Origin: Jannaschia pohangensis
GTDB taxonomy: Bacteria; Pseudomonadota; Alphaproteobacteria; Rhodobacterales; Rhodobacteraceae
Length of the DNA: 64,000 nucleotides
NCBI RefSeq assembly: GCF_900113875.1
Contig: NZ_FORA01000007.1
Coordinates: 1 to 64,000 of the forward strand
Reading direction: 5' to 3'
The notes beneath the pieces are model-generated. The model was not told where the DNA came from. It saw only the letters and a program-made list of their open reading frames with translations, and ran no database searches. Positions 9,382-18,695 of this stretch are shown piece by piece (position 1 is the first letter of the stretch; each line of letters begins with the position of its first letter). A program made the position numbers and the translations under genes.

Positions 9382-11694
9382 TCAGGCAGCAGTCGAGGTC
9401 GGCGCGGCGTTCGCGACGTCGGATCGGCACTGTTCGTCCTGACCGGTCCGATGGTGGCGTCCCGCGAAGGACGACACGATGGCAGCCAGGGATTGCGCCT
9501 CTGCTTCGAGCGAGCGGCTGGCGCGCGCGGTTTCCTCGAACATCGTTGCGTAGGACTGAGTTGCCCGGTCGAGCTCGTTTGTGGTCGCCGTGATCTCGGA
9601 GATCGTCCGGGCCTGCTGCGAGGCGGCCATGGCAATCTCCGAGACGCCGCGCACCACACCGTCGACCGCTTCGGAAATCTTGGCCAGGGACGCCCCCGTT
9701 TCATCGACGAGATTTCCACCTTTCTCGACTTGCAGCGCGCTCTCCGCGATCAGGCCGGAAATGCTTTTGGCGGCTTCCGCAGACCGCGCGGCAAGGCTGC
9801 GGACCTCTGTTGCGACGACGGCGAAGCCTTTCCCGGCCTCGCCGGCACGGGCCGCCTCGACACCCGCATTCAAGGCCAGAAGATTGGTCTGGAAGGCGAT
9901 GTCGTCGATCAGGCCGGTGATCTTGGAAATCTCGGAAGACGCCTTCCGAATGCCGTCCATGGCGTCCACGGTGCTGGTGACGACCTTGATGCTTTCATCG
10001 ACGTGCTTTTTCATGTGACCGACCTCGTCGCTCACTTCTCCGGCGGTCGTTGCGGCAGATTTGACCGATGCCGACAGTTCTTCGGTCGCGGCGGCGGTCT
10101 CTTCCAGGGCGGCTGCGTTTTTCTCGGTCCGCTTGGCGAGTTCGGAAGACGACGACGCCAACTCTTTCGTCCAGGAATTGATCGTGTCGCTCCCCTGGTC
10201 GATCTGTCCGATGATGGAGGCGAGGGTTTCGGTCGTCAAATTCATCGTGGTCGCGATTTCTTTGAAAATACCCGAGTATTCCCCGTCCATTCGCTTGTTC
10301 AGGTTTCCGCCGGACATCGCGCACAAGGCCGCGCGGACGTCCAATAGACCCTGGTTTGCAACTTCACCGATCCGGTTCACGCCGATGCAGAGATGTGCCA
10401 ACGGCCCCTCCTGCTCCTCTTCGGGCAAACGCTGCGTGAAATCGCCTTGGGCGCAGGCATCGACCACCTTTGCGACCATTGCGACGACATCGCGTTCACG
10501 AAGCCGCTGTGCCTCCTGATCGCTCCGCGCGCGCTCTTCTGAGTCGGCCTTTTGCTGTCGCGCCAACTCCTGAGCATTTGCGATTTCAAGGCGGGCCGTG
10601 TCGCGCGCCTGCTGCGCGGCTTTCTCTTGCGCCAGGATCTCCTGATGGAACTTTTCGAACGCCACGGCGACATCGGCCACTTCTTCGTAATTGTTCTTGA
10701 GCACGTCGATCCGCGCATTGCCCTCGGCCAGGTTGGCGATGACGTTCACCGTGTCGCGCCACGGTTGTACAATCCTTTTCGAAAGCCGGGTGGCCAGCGC
10801 GAAGAAAACGAGCATCGTCCCCATGACGGCGAGGATTGAAAGGATCAGCACCGCGTTGGAATAGAATTCAGCGGTATCGCGCGTTTCAACGATATCGGTT
10901 TTGACGATATCCTTCACATTCTCGAAAAACGGCTCGGCCTGCGCGAAGGCGGAGGACACCTCGCGGCGGGCCTCGGTTTCGGCGACATGGACAGATGCGT
11001 ATTCGTTGAATGCCGCCTGGTACTCCCGGATCAGCCCGAGTGTCTCGAGCTGCGTCGACCGTGACGGATATGCCGTTGCGGGGAAGGCCTGGAATTCGGC
11101 GATGCGGGTGTTGAACCGGTCGACGTAGTCCTGTTCGCCGCGCAGGATGAAGTCTTTCTCATGACGGCGCATCATGAGCATTTTGACCTGCAATTCGGCG
11201 TTCGCGAAGCCGTTCAGGGAGGTTTCGACGGTCTTTACGGCCGTCCGGAGCGTGCCTTCCAGCCCGCTGTCCTCATCGAGGCCAAGGATCACGTTCGTCT
11301 CGGTCAGTCTGGCGAATGCCGCAATGTACTGATCGACCGAAGCGCGCAGCCCCGCGATATCCTGATCCAACGCGGATCCAAGAGGCGCGGCGGCAAGGCC
11401 CTCTATCCGGTCGATCTGCTCGATCATTCGCGTGGTGATCTCGGCATGGCGGTCGATGTAGTCCTGATCCTTGCGGAGCAGGAAATCCTTTTCGGCGCGA
11501 CGGGCCATCAGGAAGTCGATCTCGAACTCATAGATGGAATCCAGCAATTGGTTCTCTTGCGTCAGAGTCCGGTTCACGCTTGTCTCGACCAGCTGCTTGC
11601 CGACGAAGACAACGCAAACGGCCGCAAGGGCGGCAAGGCCGATCCAGACGAGTTTCCGAATATCCCGGTGGATCGATCGTGCTTTCACGGCCAT
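9382..11694 (-). CDS. Methyl-accepting chemotaxis protein with HBM-like sensor
   Basis: The 770-residue receptor has an N-terminal membrane helix (~15-35), a ~240-residue periplasmic all-helical sensor, a second membrane helix (~283-307), a HAMP and linker region, then a methyl-accepting signalling domain. The sensor carries the repeat [10 protein letters not shown] (65-74) and [10 protein letters not shown] (176-185), the hallmark of helical bimodular (HBM) sensors. The hairpin tip reads [28 protein letters not shown], with Gly-Val in place of the usual Ala-Ile. No C-terminal CheR-binding pentapeptide is visible. GAGGAG precedes the ATG. No other chemotaxis genes are nearby. Confidence 0.93.
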   Translation of the reverse strand: MAVKARSIHRDIRKLVWIGLAALAAVCVVFVGKQLVETSVNRTLTQENQLLDSIYEFEIDFLMARRAEKDFLLRKDQDYIDRHAEITTRMIEQIDRIEGLAAAPLGSALDQDIAGLRASVDQYIAAFARLTETNVILGLDEDSGLEGTLRTAVKTVETSLNGFANAELQVKMLMMRRHEKDFILRGEQDYVDRFNTRIAEFQAFPATAYPSRSTQLETLGLIREYQAAFNEYASVHVAETEARREVSSAFAQAEPFFENVKDIVKTDIVETRDTAEFYSNAVLILSILAVMGTMLVFFALATRLSKRIVQPWRDTVNVIANLAEGNARIDVLKNNYEEVADVAVAFEKFHQEILAQEKAAQQARDTARLEIANAQELARQQKADSEERARSDQEAQRLRERDVVAMVAKVVDACAQGDFTQRLPEEEQEGPLAHLCIGVNRIGEVANQGLLDVRAALCAMSGGNLNKRMDGEYSGIFKEIATTMNLTTETLASIIGQIDQGSDTINSWTKELASSSSELAKRTEKNAAALEETAAATEELSASVKSAATTAGEVSDEVGHMKKHVDESIKVVTSTVDAMDGIRKASSEISKITGLIDDIAFQTNLLALNAGVEAARAGEAGKGFAVVATEVRSLAARSAEAAKSISGLIAESALQVEKGGNLVDETGASLAKISEAVDGVVRGVSEIAMAASQQARTISEITATTNELDRATQSYATMFEETARASRSLEAEAQSLAAIVSSFAGRHHRTGQDEQCRSDVANAAPTSTAA

Positions 11695-11841
11695 GCGCTC
11701 CTCGTTCCGGCAGGTTGTGGGTCCCAGGAACGGAGCAGCCCGAAAGGCCCGCCGAGCATGACCGCACTGCCCGATGGCTCAGGTACCAAGCTGGTCTTAA
11801 GATTCGGTGTATTGCGAGACTCGGACGCGGATGTCGGCAGC

Positions 11842-12750
11842 CTACTCGGTCGACGTGATCACGGCTTCGACCCGGCGGTTTGTCTCGCGACCTTCGGGCG
11901 TATCGTTCCGGGTGATCGGGGCGAAAAAACCAACGCCATGCGTTTCAACCCGATTGGCGGCAATCCCGTAGCGCTCGATCAGCAGGGTGCGCGCGCTTTG
12001 GGCGCGGCGACGCGAAATCGCCATGTTGCCTTCGGCCCCGCCTTCGGCATCGGTGTGGCCGACCAAGGCGATAGTCGTCTCGGGGTTTGCCGTCAGGAAC
12101 TCCGCCAAGGCGGCCAGCGATGGATAGCTGTCGGCGCTGAGATCGGTGGAGCCGGTCTCGAACACCAGATCGGCCAGCACCGCGCGACCCGTCGCCCGCA
12201 AGGCTTCGGCCAGGTCGCCCTGGGGTTGACGTGCGGGCGGCGGCACCGGTGCGGACGCGCTTTTGACCGTCGTCTCCACCTCGGCCTCAGGGTCGACCAG
12301 CGTCGTCTGGATATATCCCAGATCGCCGGACCGGCTGACCAGAAGGGTCGTCCAGGCGTCACTCTTGCGGGCGGCGAGATAGCGGAAATCGGACAGGTCC
12401 ACGAACATCTCGGGGGCGGGGGTCACGTCGATCTCGAACCGGAAATCGAAACCGCCGCAGGCCCGTGTCGCGCAGGAAAAGATGATGGCCCACCCATCGG
12501 CTTCCAACTGGTCGCGAAGCGGCGCCAGAAGGTCGAGCGTGCCCTGCGGGATCGGCACCTGCCAGACCTGCCGCGTGACGGCCCCTTCGGCTGTGACCGA
12601 CGGCAGGCTGTCCCGGAACGGTCCGGTGGCGACGCGGTGACTGGCCAGCGCGCGGGTTTCGGTGAAGGTCGAGCGGGCCTGCGCGGGCAGGGTCAGGTCC
12701 TGCGCCTGGGCGGGCAGCGCCAGCACCATGAGCAACAGGGGTCGGATCAC
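11842..12750 (-). CDS. OmpA-family peptidoglycan-associated outer membrane protein
   Basis: This 302-residue protein starts at a GTG (12750) that overlaps the upstream stop as GTGA. It has a signal peptide (LLLMVLALPAQA). Residues ~20-160 form a domain of unknown fold with two Cys (CATRACGGFDF). A Pro-rich linker leads into a C-terminal OmpA-like domain (~190-300) with LVFETGSTDLS, LVGHTDAEGG and the RRRAQSARTLLIERYGI helix that normally binds peptidoglycan. It is the last gene of a four-gene minus-strand operon. Confidence 0.88.
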   Translation of the reverse strand: MIRPLLLMVLALPAQAQDLTLPAQARSTFTETRALASHRVATGPFRDSLPSVTAEGAVTRQVWQVPIPQGTLDLLAPLRDQLEADGWAIIFSCATRACGGFDFRFEIDVTPAPEMFVDLSDFRYLAARKSDAWTTLLVSRSGDLGYIQTTLVDPEAEVETTVKSASAPVPPPARQPQGDLAEALRATGRAVLADLVFETGSTDLSADSYPSLAALAEFLTANPETTIALVGHTDAEGGAEGNMAISRRRAQSARTLLIERYGIAANRVETHGVGFFAPITRNDTPEGRETNRRVEAVITSTE

Positions 12751-13307
12751 CGGGCCTGGCCGTGATATTCGGGATTGGGCTGCATCGCGATCGCCGAGGC
12801 GACGCGGTTCGTCATGTTGAAGAACCCGGCGACCGAGGCCAGATCGAAGATATCGCGGTCCGTCAGGCCATGGGCGCGCAGCGCGGTGCGCTCCGTCTCC
12901 TGAATGGTGGCCGAGGCGCGTGTCATCTGCACCGCGAAGTCGAGCATGGCCCGCTGGCGCGCATCGATGGGGGCCACGCGGTAGTTCATCGCGATCATCT
13001 CGCCCAGGGCCGGATCGCCCGATAACTGGCGCACAGCCGCGCCATGGGCCACGAGGCAATAGAAGCAGCGGTTCTCGGCGCTGACGGCGACGGCCACCAT
13101 CTCCCGCTCCAGCTTGCTCAGCCCCGAGGGCGCCAGCATCAGGTCGTTGTACATCCCCGTGAAGGCATTCAGCTTGTCCACATCGAAGGCATAGGCGCGC
13201 AGCACATTCGGCACGAACCCCAGCTTCTCGACGCAGATGTCGAAATAGCGCTGCGTCTCGGCGGGAAGCGGGTCGAGGGGCGGCAGGTCGAGGGCGGTCG
13301 GGTTCAT
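12747..13307 (-). CDS. AhpD-like/carboxymuconolactone decarboxylase-family peroxidase-related protein
   Basis: The 186-residue protein fits the uncharacterised peroxidase-related branch of the AhpD/CMD family. The redox motif CFYCLVAHG (CxxC plus His) sits near residue 82, inside the helical AhpD-like core. The usual start context LPAETQRYFDICVEKLGFVPNVLRAYA is present. The ATG at 13307 follows the GNAT gene by two bases; the frame is open further upstream but that is shadow. Members are thought to act in thiol-peroxide chemistry, but the substrate is unknown. Confidence 0.85.
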   Translation of the reverse strand: MNPTALDLPPLDPLPAETQRYFDICVEKLGFVPNVLRAYAFDVDKLNAFTGMYNDLMLAPSGLSKLEREMVAVAVSAENRCFYCLVAHGAAVRQLSGDPALGEMIAMNYRVAPIDARQRAMLDFAVQMTRASATIQETERTALRAHGLTDRDIFDLASVAGFFNMTNRVASAIAMQPNPEYHGQAR

Positions 13308-13309
13308 GG

Positions 13310-14011
13310 TCACTCCGGAAGGCGGCGGTAATGATATCCTGCAATGCATTGCATCCCATGGGAAGCATAGGCCGCATTCGCAGGCAGGTTGTCCCGGGCG
13401 GCAACCAGCGCAAGCTGGTGGCAGCCACGCGCCTTTGCCCAATGCGCCGCCGCGCGCAGGACGTTGCCCGCGACGCCCTTGCGGCGATGTCGCGCCAGGA
13501 CCTCGACCGCCGACAGCATGGCCCGGTCGCCATGGGCAGCCACGAACCCCACCCCGGCGGCCCGGTCGTCCACCCGCGCCAGAACGCCGCCGGGATCGGC
13601 GGCCCGGGCCATGACGGCCTGCCGCGCCGGGCCGACGTGCCCGCCTTCGGCCCAGATATCCCGCATGATCCGCAATGGCGGCCAGATCGTGAAGGCCGTC
13701 GCATAGGGCATCGGCGCGGGCGTCAGTGCGGCGACATCCACAGCCCAGAGGTTGACGGCATCGGCGATGGCATAGCCGCGCTCGGCAAGGGCGGCATCCA
13801 GCGCCTCCTGACCCGGCCAGATCAGGAAACTCGGACCCTGTGACGCCGCACGTGCCGTCGCTTCGGCCAGGGGGATGGCCGCAACGTCATCGCCCGACAT
13901 CGCATTGACCCGACCGCCGGCCCCGGGGGTGATCCGGTGGGTCCAGGGGCCGACCCGCACCATTCGCTCGGCAGGCCAGCAGGCATCGATGGTGGCCTGC
14001 CAATCGGTCAT
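13310..14011 (-). CDS. GNAT-family N-acetyltransferase
   Basis: The 233-residue protein has a GNAT fold in its C-terminal half, with the acetyl-CoA-binding segment VLARHRRKGVAGNVLRAAAHWA followed by ALVAARDNLPANAAYASHGM. The N-terminal half (to ~100) is less conserved and may bind substrate. Its ATG overlaps the upstream CinA-like gene by four bases (ATGA), and the next gene starts two bases after its stop. The substrate cannot be inferred. Confidence 0.85.
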   Translation of the reverse strand: MTDWQATIDACWPAERMVRVGPWTHRITPGAGGRVNAMSGDDVAAIPLAEATARAASQGPSFLIWPGQEALDAALAERGYAIADAVNLWAVDVAALTPAPMPYATAFTIWPPLRIMRDIWAEGGHVGPARQAVMARAADPGGVLARVDDRAAGVGFVAAHGDRAMLSAVEVLARHRRKGVAGNVLRAAAHWAKARGCHQLALVAARDNLPANAAYASHGMQCIAGYHYRRLPE

Positions 14012-14727
14012 GAAAACAGATCGGCCAGTTGTGCCGTCGCCGCCTCGACCCGCGCCTTGTCCTGTCCGCGGATGACGATGTTGGCGCCGAATTTCCCGTC
14101 TTTCTGGAAGGGATAGGACCCGATGGAGAGATCCGCGAAGGCCTTGGCAAGATCACCAAGGGGGCCCGCGATATCGCCCTCCCCCCGGTCAATCCGGGTC
14201 GAGGTCGACAAAAGCGGCGCGCCCCCCGTCAGGGTCGGCAGAACGCTGGCCACCATCGCCTGAAAGACCGAAGGCACCCCGGCCATGACGTGGACGTTGC
14301 CCAAGGTGAAGCCCGGCGCGACCGAAACCGGATTGTCGATCAGGGTGGCCCCGTCGGGAATGCGGGCCATCCGCAGACGGGCCGCGTTCAGCTCCGCCCC
14401 CGTCTTGGCATAATGCGCCGCCAGCAGGGCGCGCGCGTCGTCGCGCACATCTACCTTGACGCCAAAGGCGGCGGCCACGGCATCGGCGGTGATATCGTCA
14501 TGGGTCGGACCGATCCCGCCGCTGGTGAACACGGTGTCCCAGGCCGCGCGCAGGGCATTCAGCGCCGCCACGATCCCGTCGTGGTCGTCGCTGACGATGC
14601 GCACTTCCTTCAGGTCGATCCCCGTTTCGGTCAATTGCCCGGCCAGGTGGTGCATGTTGGCGTCGCGGGTGCGCCCCGACAGGATTTCATCCCCGATGAC
14701 AAGCATGGCGGCAGTGGGGTTGGGCAT
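14008..14727 (-). CDS. CinA-N-terminal-like molybdopterin-binding domain protein
   Basis: This 239-residue protein matches the stand-alone MoCF_biosynth (CinA N-terminal) family: LVIGDEILSGRTRDAN at the start, TSGGIGPTHDDITADAVAAAFG, and GVPSVFQAM. Related proteins act as pyrophosphatases or nicotinamide-nucleotide-linked enzymes; the exact reaction of the stand-alone form is unsettled. The C-terminal amidase domain of full-length CinA is absent. AAGGAG lies 7 bases before the ATG at 14727. It heads the four-gene operon and is divergent from sfsA, 36 bases away. Confidence 0.9.
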   Translation of the reverse strand: MPNPTAAMLVIGDEILSGRTRDANMHHLAGQLTETGIDLKEVRIVSDDHDGIVAALNALRAAWDTVFTSGGIGPTHDDITADAVAAAFGVKVDVRDDARALLAAHYAKTGAELNAARLRMARIPDGATLIDNPVSVAPGFTLGNVHVMAGVPSVFQAMVASVLPTLTGGAPLLSTSTRIDRGEGDIAGPLGDLAKAFADLSIGSYPFQKDGKFGANIVIRGQDKARVEAATAQLADLFS

Positions 14728-14763
14728 GGCGATCTCCTTTGCCTGTCGGTATAGGGCGGGGCC

Positions 14764-15468
14764 ATGCGCTTCGCCACTCCGCTGATGCCCGCCAGACTGA
14801 TCCGCCGCTACAAGCGGTTCCTGGCGGATGTGGTGCTGCCCGACGGGACGGAGGTGACGGCCCATTGCCCGAACCCCGGTGCCATGACGGGTCTGGCCGA
14901 GCCGGGGATGCGCATCTGGCTGGAGCCGAATGACGACCCGAAGAAGAAGCTGAAATACGGCTGGCGTCTGGTGGAATTGGCCGACGACCATTGGGCGGGC
15001 ATCGACACCGCCGTGCCCAACCGCGTGGTGGGTGAGGCCCTGCGCGCCCATGCCATCCCGGGCCTGCCCGCCTATGAAGCGGTCCGGGCCGAGGTGAAAT
15101 ACGCCGCCGCCAGCCGGGTCGATTTCCTGCTGACCGGGTCCGGGCCGGATACCTATGTCGAGGTCAAGAACTGCCACCTGCGCCGCGCGGGCACGTTGGC
15201 GGAGTTTCCCGATTGCGTCACGGCGCGCGGGGCGCGGCACATGGGCGACCTGGCCGAGATGGTCGAGGAGGGTCATCACGCCGTCCTGATCTTCCTCGTG
15301 CAACGCACCGATTGCACCCATGTTGCCGTCGCCGCCGATATCGACCCCGCCTATGCCCGCGCTTTCGACGCCGCGCGCACCGCCGGGGTGCAGATCATCT
15401 GCCTCTCCAGCCGGATCTCCGTCGACGGGGTCGAGGCGGGTCACATCCTGCCGCTGAACGGTGGATAA
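14764..15468 (+). CDS. sfsA: DNA/RNA nuclease SfsA (sugar fermentation stimulation protein)
   Basis: The 234-residue protein carries SfsA signatures: RRYKRFLADV, ..AHCPNPGAM, YVEVKNCHLR, FPDCVTARGARHMGDL and IFLVQR. SfsA has an OB-like N-terminal domain and a PD-(D/E)xK-like domain, and E. coli SfsA has been linked to nucleic-acid binding and maltose metabolism. map follows 45 bases later on the same strand. Confidence 0.93.
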   Translation: MRFATPLMPARLIRRYKRFLADVVLPDGTEVTAHCPNPGAMTGLAEPGMRIWLEPNDDPKKKLKYGWRLVELADDHWAGIDTAVPNRVVGEALRAHAIPGLPAYEAVRAEVKYAAASRVDFLLTGSGPDTYVEVKNCHLRRAGTLAEFPDCVTARGARHMGDLAEMVEEGHHAVLIFLVQRTDCTHVAVAADIDPAYARAFDAARTAGVQIICLSSRISVDGVEAGHILPLNGG

Positions 15469-15513
15469 TTCCGGACAGGCACATTAAATGGGCCCGGAAC
15501 GCAGGAGGCACCC

Positions 15514-16329
15514 TTGGACGAACATCGCGGCAGATTGACCCGGGACGGTATTCGCATCCACGAGGACGCGGATTTTGCAGGCATGCACAAGGCGGGTCGG
15601 CTGGCGGCCGAAATCCTCGACCGGATCGGGGACCACGTGGCCCCCGGCGTCACCACGGGCGCGCTGGACCAGCTGATCACCGACTGGGTGACCGAAGCCG
15701 GGGCGACATCCGCGACGATCGGCTACAAGGGCTATCAGCACGCCAGCTGCATCAGTGTTAACCATGTGGTCTGCCACGGCATTCCGGGCGACAAGATCCT
15801 GAAGGACGGCGACATCCTGAACATCGACGTCACCGTGATCGTCGACGGCTGGTTCGGGGATACGTCGCGGATGTACGTGGCCGGAACCCAGTCTCGCAAG
15901 GCGGAGCGTCTGGTGCAGGTGACCCATGATGCCCTGATGAAGGGGATCGAGGCGGTGAAACCCGGCAATACCTTCGGCGACATCGGCCATGCGATCCAGG
16001 CCTATGCCGAGGGGCATCGCATGTCCGTGGTGCGCGATTTCTGTGGGCACGGCCTGGGCCGGGTGTTCCACGCCCCGCCGAATGTCGTGCATTACGGCCG
16101 CCAGGGTCATGGCCCGGTGCTGGAGGAAGGCATGTTCTTCACCATCGAGCCGATGATCAACCTGGGTCGCCCCGAAACCAAGGTCCTGGCCGACGACTGG
16201 ACCGCCGTCACCCGCGACAAATCCCTGTCGGCGCAGTTCGAGCATTCGGTCGGTGTCACGGCGACAGGGGCCGAGATCTTCACCCTGTCGCCCGGCGGAC
16301 TGTTCCACCCGACTCGACCCTCCGTTTAA
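15514..16329 (+). CDS. map: Methionine aminopeptidase, type I
   Basis: Map removes the initiator methionine from nascent proteins. The 271-residue protein has all the metal-site segments: NHVVCHGIPG, ILNIDVTVIVDGWFGDTS (two Asp), FCGHGLGRVFH, FFTIEPM and the last Glu in QFEHSVGVT. The start appears to be a TTG at 15514, with a strong GCAGGAGG six bases upstream; the ATG at 15488 is out of frame. An insert-free type I architecture is seen. radC follows closely. Confidence 0.94.
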   Translation: MDEHRGRLTRDGIRIHEDADFAGMHKAGRLAAEILDRIGDHVAPGVTTGALDQLITDWVTEAGATSATIGYKGYQHASCISVNHVVCHGIPGDKILKDGDILNIDVTVIVDGWFGDTSRMYVAGTQSRKAERLVQVTHDALMKGIEAVKPGNTFGDIGHAIQAYAEGHRMSVVRDFCGHGLGRVFHAPPNVVHYGRQGHGPVLEEGMFFTIEPMINLGRPETKVLADDWTAVTRDKSLSAQFEHSVGVTATGAEIFTLSPGGLFHPTRPSV

Positions 16330-16365
16330 CGCGATCTTTACGGATTTGGGGTGAATGTCGGGGGC

Positions 16366-17157
16366 ATGACACACTCTGCCCCCCTCCGCAGCCTTGCCGA
16401 AGCGCCGATGCCGGACCTGTTTGGCGGGGCCATCGCGCCCGTCCCCCGACCCTGTCCTGATCTGGTGCTCGATGCCCCCGACGATGCCGAAGGGCGCATC
16501 GCGCATCGCGCGCGGCTGCGCGACCGCTTCATGGCGGGTGGGGCCGCGGCCATGCCCGACTATGAATTGCTGGAGCTGATCCTGTTTCGCGCCCTGCCGC
16601 GCGGCGATACCAAGCCACTGGCCAAGCGTTTGCTGCGCACGTTCGGCGATCTGGCCCACGTCTTGGCCGCCCCGCCCGACCGTCTGGCCGAGGTGAAGGG
16701 CGTGGGGCAAGCGGTGGCCGAACAGCTCAAGATAATCGAGGCCGTGGGGCATCGCATGGCCCGTGCGCGCGTCATCAAGCGGCCCGTCCTGTCCAACTGG
16801 TCGGACCTGCTCGTCTATCTGCGCGCGGCAATGGCGCATCAGCACAAGGAACGGTTTCGCGTCCTGTTTCTGGACCGCAAGAATGTGCTCATCGCGGACG
16901 AGGAACTGGGCGAAGGCACCGTGGATCACGTCCCGGTCTGTCCGCGCGAGGTGATGAAACGGGCGCTGGCGCTCAATGCCTCGGCCCTGATCCTGGTGCA
17001 CAATCACCCATCCGGCGACCCCACCCCGAGCGAGGCCGATATCGCCATGACCCACGCGATCCGTGATGCCGCGGAAGTTCTGGGGATCGTGCTTCACGAT
17101 CACCTGATCGTCGGCAAGGCGGCGGAGGTGTCGTTTCGGTCCGAAGGCCTGCTGTGA
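16366..17157 (+). CDS. radC: RadC-family JAB/MPN-domain protein
   Basis: The ~263-residue protein has an N-terminal helix-hairpin-helix-like part (LAEVKGVGQAVAEQL) and a C-terminal JAB1/MPN-type metal-binding domain, with the JAMM motif LVHNHPSGDPTPSEAD near the end. It was historically called a DNA repair protein, but its true role is unclear. The ATG at 16366 is taken as the start; an in-frame GTG at 16351 would add five residues and cannot be excluded. The gene converges on the ornithine-cyclodeaminase-family gene, nine bases between stops. Confidence 0.92.
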   Translation: MTHSAPLRSLAEAPMPDLFGGAIAPVPRPCPDLVLDAPDDAEGRIAHRARLRDRFMAGGAAAMPDYELLELILFRALPRGDTKPLAKRLLRTFGDLAHVLAAPPDRLAEVKGVGQAVAEQLKIIEAVGHRMARARVIKRPVLSNWSDLLVYLRAAMAHQHKERFRVLFLDRKNVLIADEELGEGTVDHVPVCPREVMKRALALNASALILVHNHPSGDPTPSEADIAMTHAIRDAAEVLGIVLHDHLIVGKAAEVSFRSEGLL

Positions 17158-17166
17158 CGTCGCGCC

Positions 17167-18066
17167 TCAGGCGGTCGCGTCAAGGATGTAGCGCGCCGTT
17201 ATCAGGTCCAGATGCGCGCCGCCGCCGTTCTTGAACAGCGTGATCTCGTCCGCTGACCGCCGAAGCATGGCGTCCGGCCCATCGTAGTAGTCCGACAGGA
17301 CCGCCTCCGGCGTGATCGATCCGCTGGCCAACGGGATCTTCAGCTCGCCGATGTGATCCATGGTCGTCGCGCGGGCGTCGACGTGGATGGACGCGCGGCG
17401 CAGCGCGGTGTCATCGACCTCGCGCATGTCGGGGCGATAGGCGCCGATCAGGTCGATGTGCTGCCCGGGGCGCAGCCAGTCGCCGCGCAACACCGGCGAC
17501 GTGGCCATCGTGGCGCAGGTGACGATATCGGCCTCCGGCACGGCCCGGGACAGATCCTCGGCCACGGCCATGTCGCGCCCTGTCGCGAAGGCGTGCGCCT
17601 TGGCCGGATCGCGCGCCCAGATTGTGAACGCAGCCTTGGGGAAGGCGGCGGCGTAAGCCTCGTGCAGCGACGCCGCGACGGTCCCCGCCCCGACGATCAG
17701 GATGCGGCGGCTGTCAGGTCGGGCCAGGCGCGTGGCGGCCAGCAGGGAATCCCCCGCCGTCTTCCACTTGGTCACCAGATGGAAGTCGAGCATGGCGGAC
17801 AGCGTGCCGTCGTCGTCCGAAAAGACCGAGACGGCCCCGTTGATCGGAGGTACCTCCCGGTTGTCGGGGAAGATGGTCGCCGTCTTGACCAGCACGCCCA
17901 ACCCGTCGATCCAGGCCGACCGGGTCAGCATCGTATCCCCGCGACGATAGAGGAACGTGTCGCCCACTTCGGCGCGCGGCAGGGCGTGCCCGGCGGCCAA
18001 CGCACGGGTCAGCGCCAACCAGTCGAGCGCGCCTTCGGCGTCCTGTCCTACAAACGGAACCGTCAT
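17167..18066 (-). CDS. Ornithine cyclodeaminase/mu-crystallin family protein
   Basis: This 299-residue protein has the family layout: FLYRRGDTMLTRSAW, VKTATIFPDN, a Rossmann segment ILIVGAGTVAASLHEAY (~122-140), and the late motif SPVLRGDWLRPGQHIDLIGAY. Members include ornithine cyclodeaminase, ketimine reductases and alanine dehydrogenase, so the substrate is not certain. The ATG at 18066 overlaps the upstream HAD gene by four bases. It is the last gene of a seven-gene minus-strand run. Confidence 0.88.
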   Translation of the reverse strand: MTVPFVGQDAEGALDWLALTRALAAGHALPRAEVGDTFLYRRGDTMLTRSAWIDGLGVLVKTATIFPDNREVPPINGAVSVFSDDDGTLSAMLDFHLVTKWKTAGDSLLAATRLARPDSRRILIVGAGTVAASLHEAYAAAFPKAAFTIWARDPAKAHAFATGRDMAVAEDLSRAVPEADIVTCATMATSPVLRGDWLRPGQHIDLIGAYRPDMREVDDTALRRASIHVDARATTMDHIGELKIPLASGSITPEAVLSDYYDGPDAMLRRSADEITLFKNGGGAHLDLITARYILDATA

Positions 18067-18695
18067 GCCGCCTCCGCTTCGGTCAAAAGACCTTCGGCCA
18101 CCAGCCGACGGGCCCATCCCTCGGGCCCGTCGAACAGATGCGTCTGCCAGCCGCGCGCGGCCGCGGCGGTGATATTCGCCTCGCGGTCGTCGGCAAAGAG
18201 TATTGCGGAGCCGCGCAGGCCCGTCGCCTGTTCCACCATTTCATAGATCCGGGGGGCCGGTTTGATCACCTTCATCTCGCCCGAGACGAAGGGCATGTCG
18301 AACTCGCTCAGAAAATCGAAATGCGTCTCGGCCAGCGCGAAACTCTCCACCCCGAAATTCGTCAGCGCATGGACCGGCGTGCCGCGCGCGCGCAGCGCCC
18401 GCATCAGGCGGACGGAACGGTCGATGACGGGATGCGCCAGTTCCAGCCAGTGGTCGTGCCACATCCGCACCTCGGCACGCCATTCGGGATAGGCCTCGGC
18501 GGTTTCATAGATGATGTCGCGGAACCCTTCGCCCAGATCGACACGGTCGTTCATGGCATGCAGGTCGACGGCGGCGAACATCTCCTGCCGCCGCGCCTCG
18601 CCGATGGTGCGGTCATAGAAGTTCTCGGGCACCCATTCGATCAGGACGTTTCCGATGTCGAAGATGACGGCCTCGATGGGGGTCGGCGTCGTCAT
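18063..18695 (-). CDS. HAD-superfamily hydrolase (subfamily IA, YihX-like)
   Basis: The 210-residue protein has HAD motif I as VIFDIGNVLIEW (nucleophile Asp, with Gly where many phosphatases have a second Asp), motif II ALTNFG, a Lys in EMKVIKPAPRIYE, and motif IV FADDREANI. The DxGNV form also occurs in YihX-type sugar phosphatases, so loss of activity should not be assumed. It overlaps fghA and the ornithine-cyclodeaminase-family gene by four bases each. Confidence 0.88.
   Translation of the reverse strand: MTTPTPIEAVIFDIGNVLIEWVPENFYDRTIGEARRQEMFAAVDLHAMNDRVDLGEGFRDIIYETAEAYPEWRAEVRMWHDHWLELAHPVIDRSVRLMRALRARGTPVHALTNFGVESFALAETHFDFLSEFDMPFVSGEMKVIKPAPRIYEMVEQATGLRGSAILFADDREANITAAAARGWQTHLFDGPEGWARRLVAEGLLTEAEAA

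Noticed and set aside
9173-9430. 85-codon minus-strand frame beyond the chemoreceptor gene
   Set aside because: It overlaps the receptor end, is Arg-rich and has no ribosome binding site.
18063-18695. HAD protein thought inactive because motif I is DIG and not DxD
   Set aside because: YihX-type phosphatases also have DxG at this place, so the change is normal for the branch.
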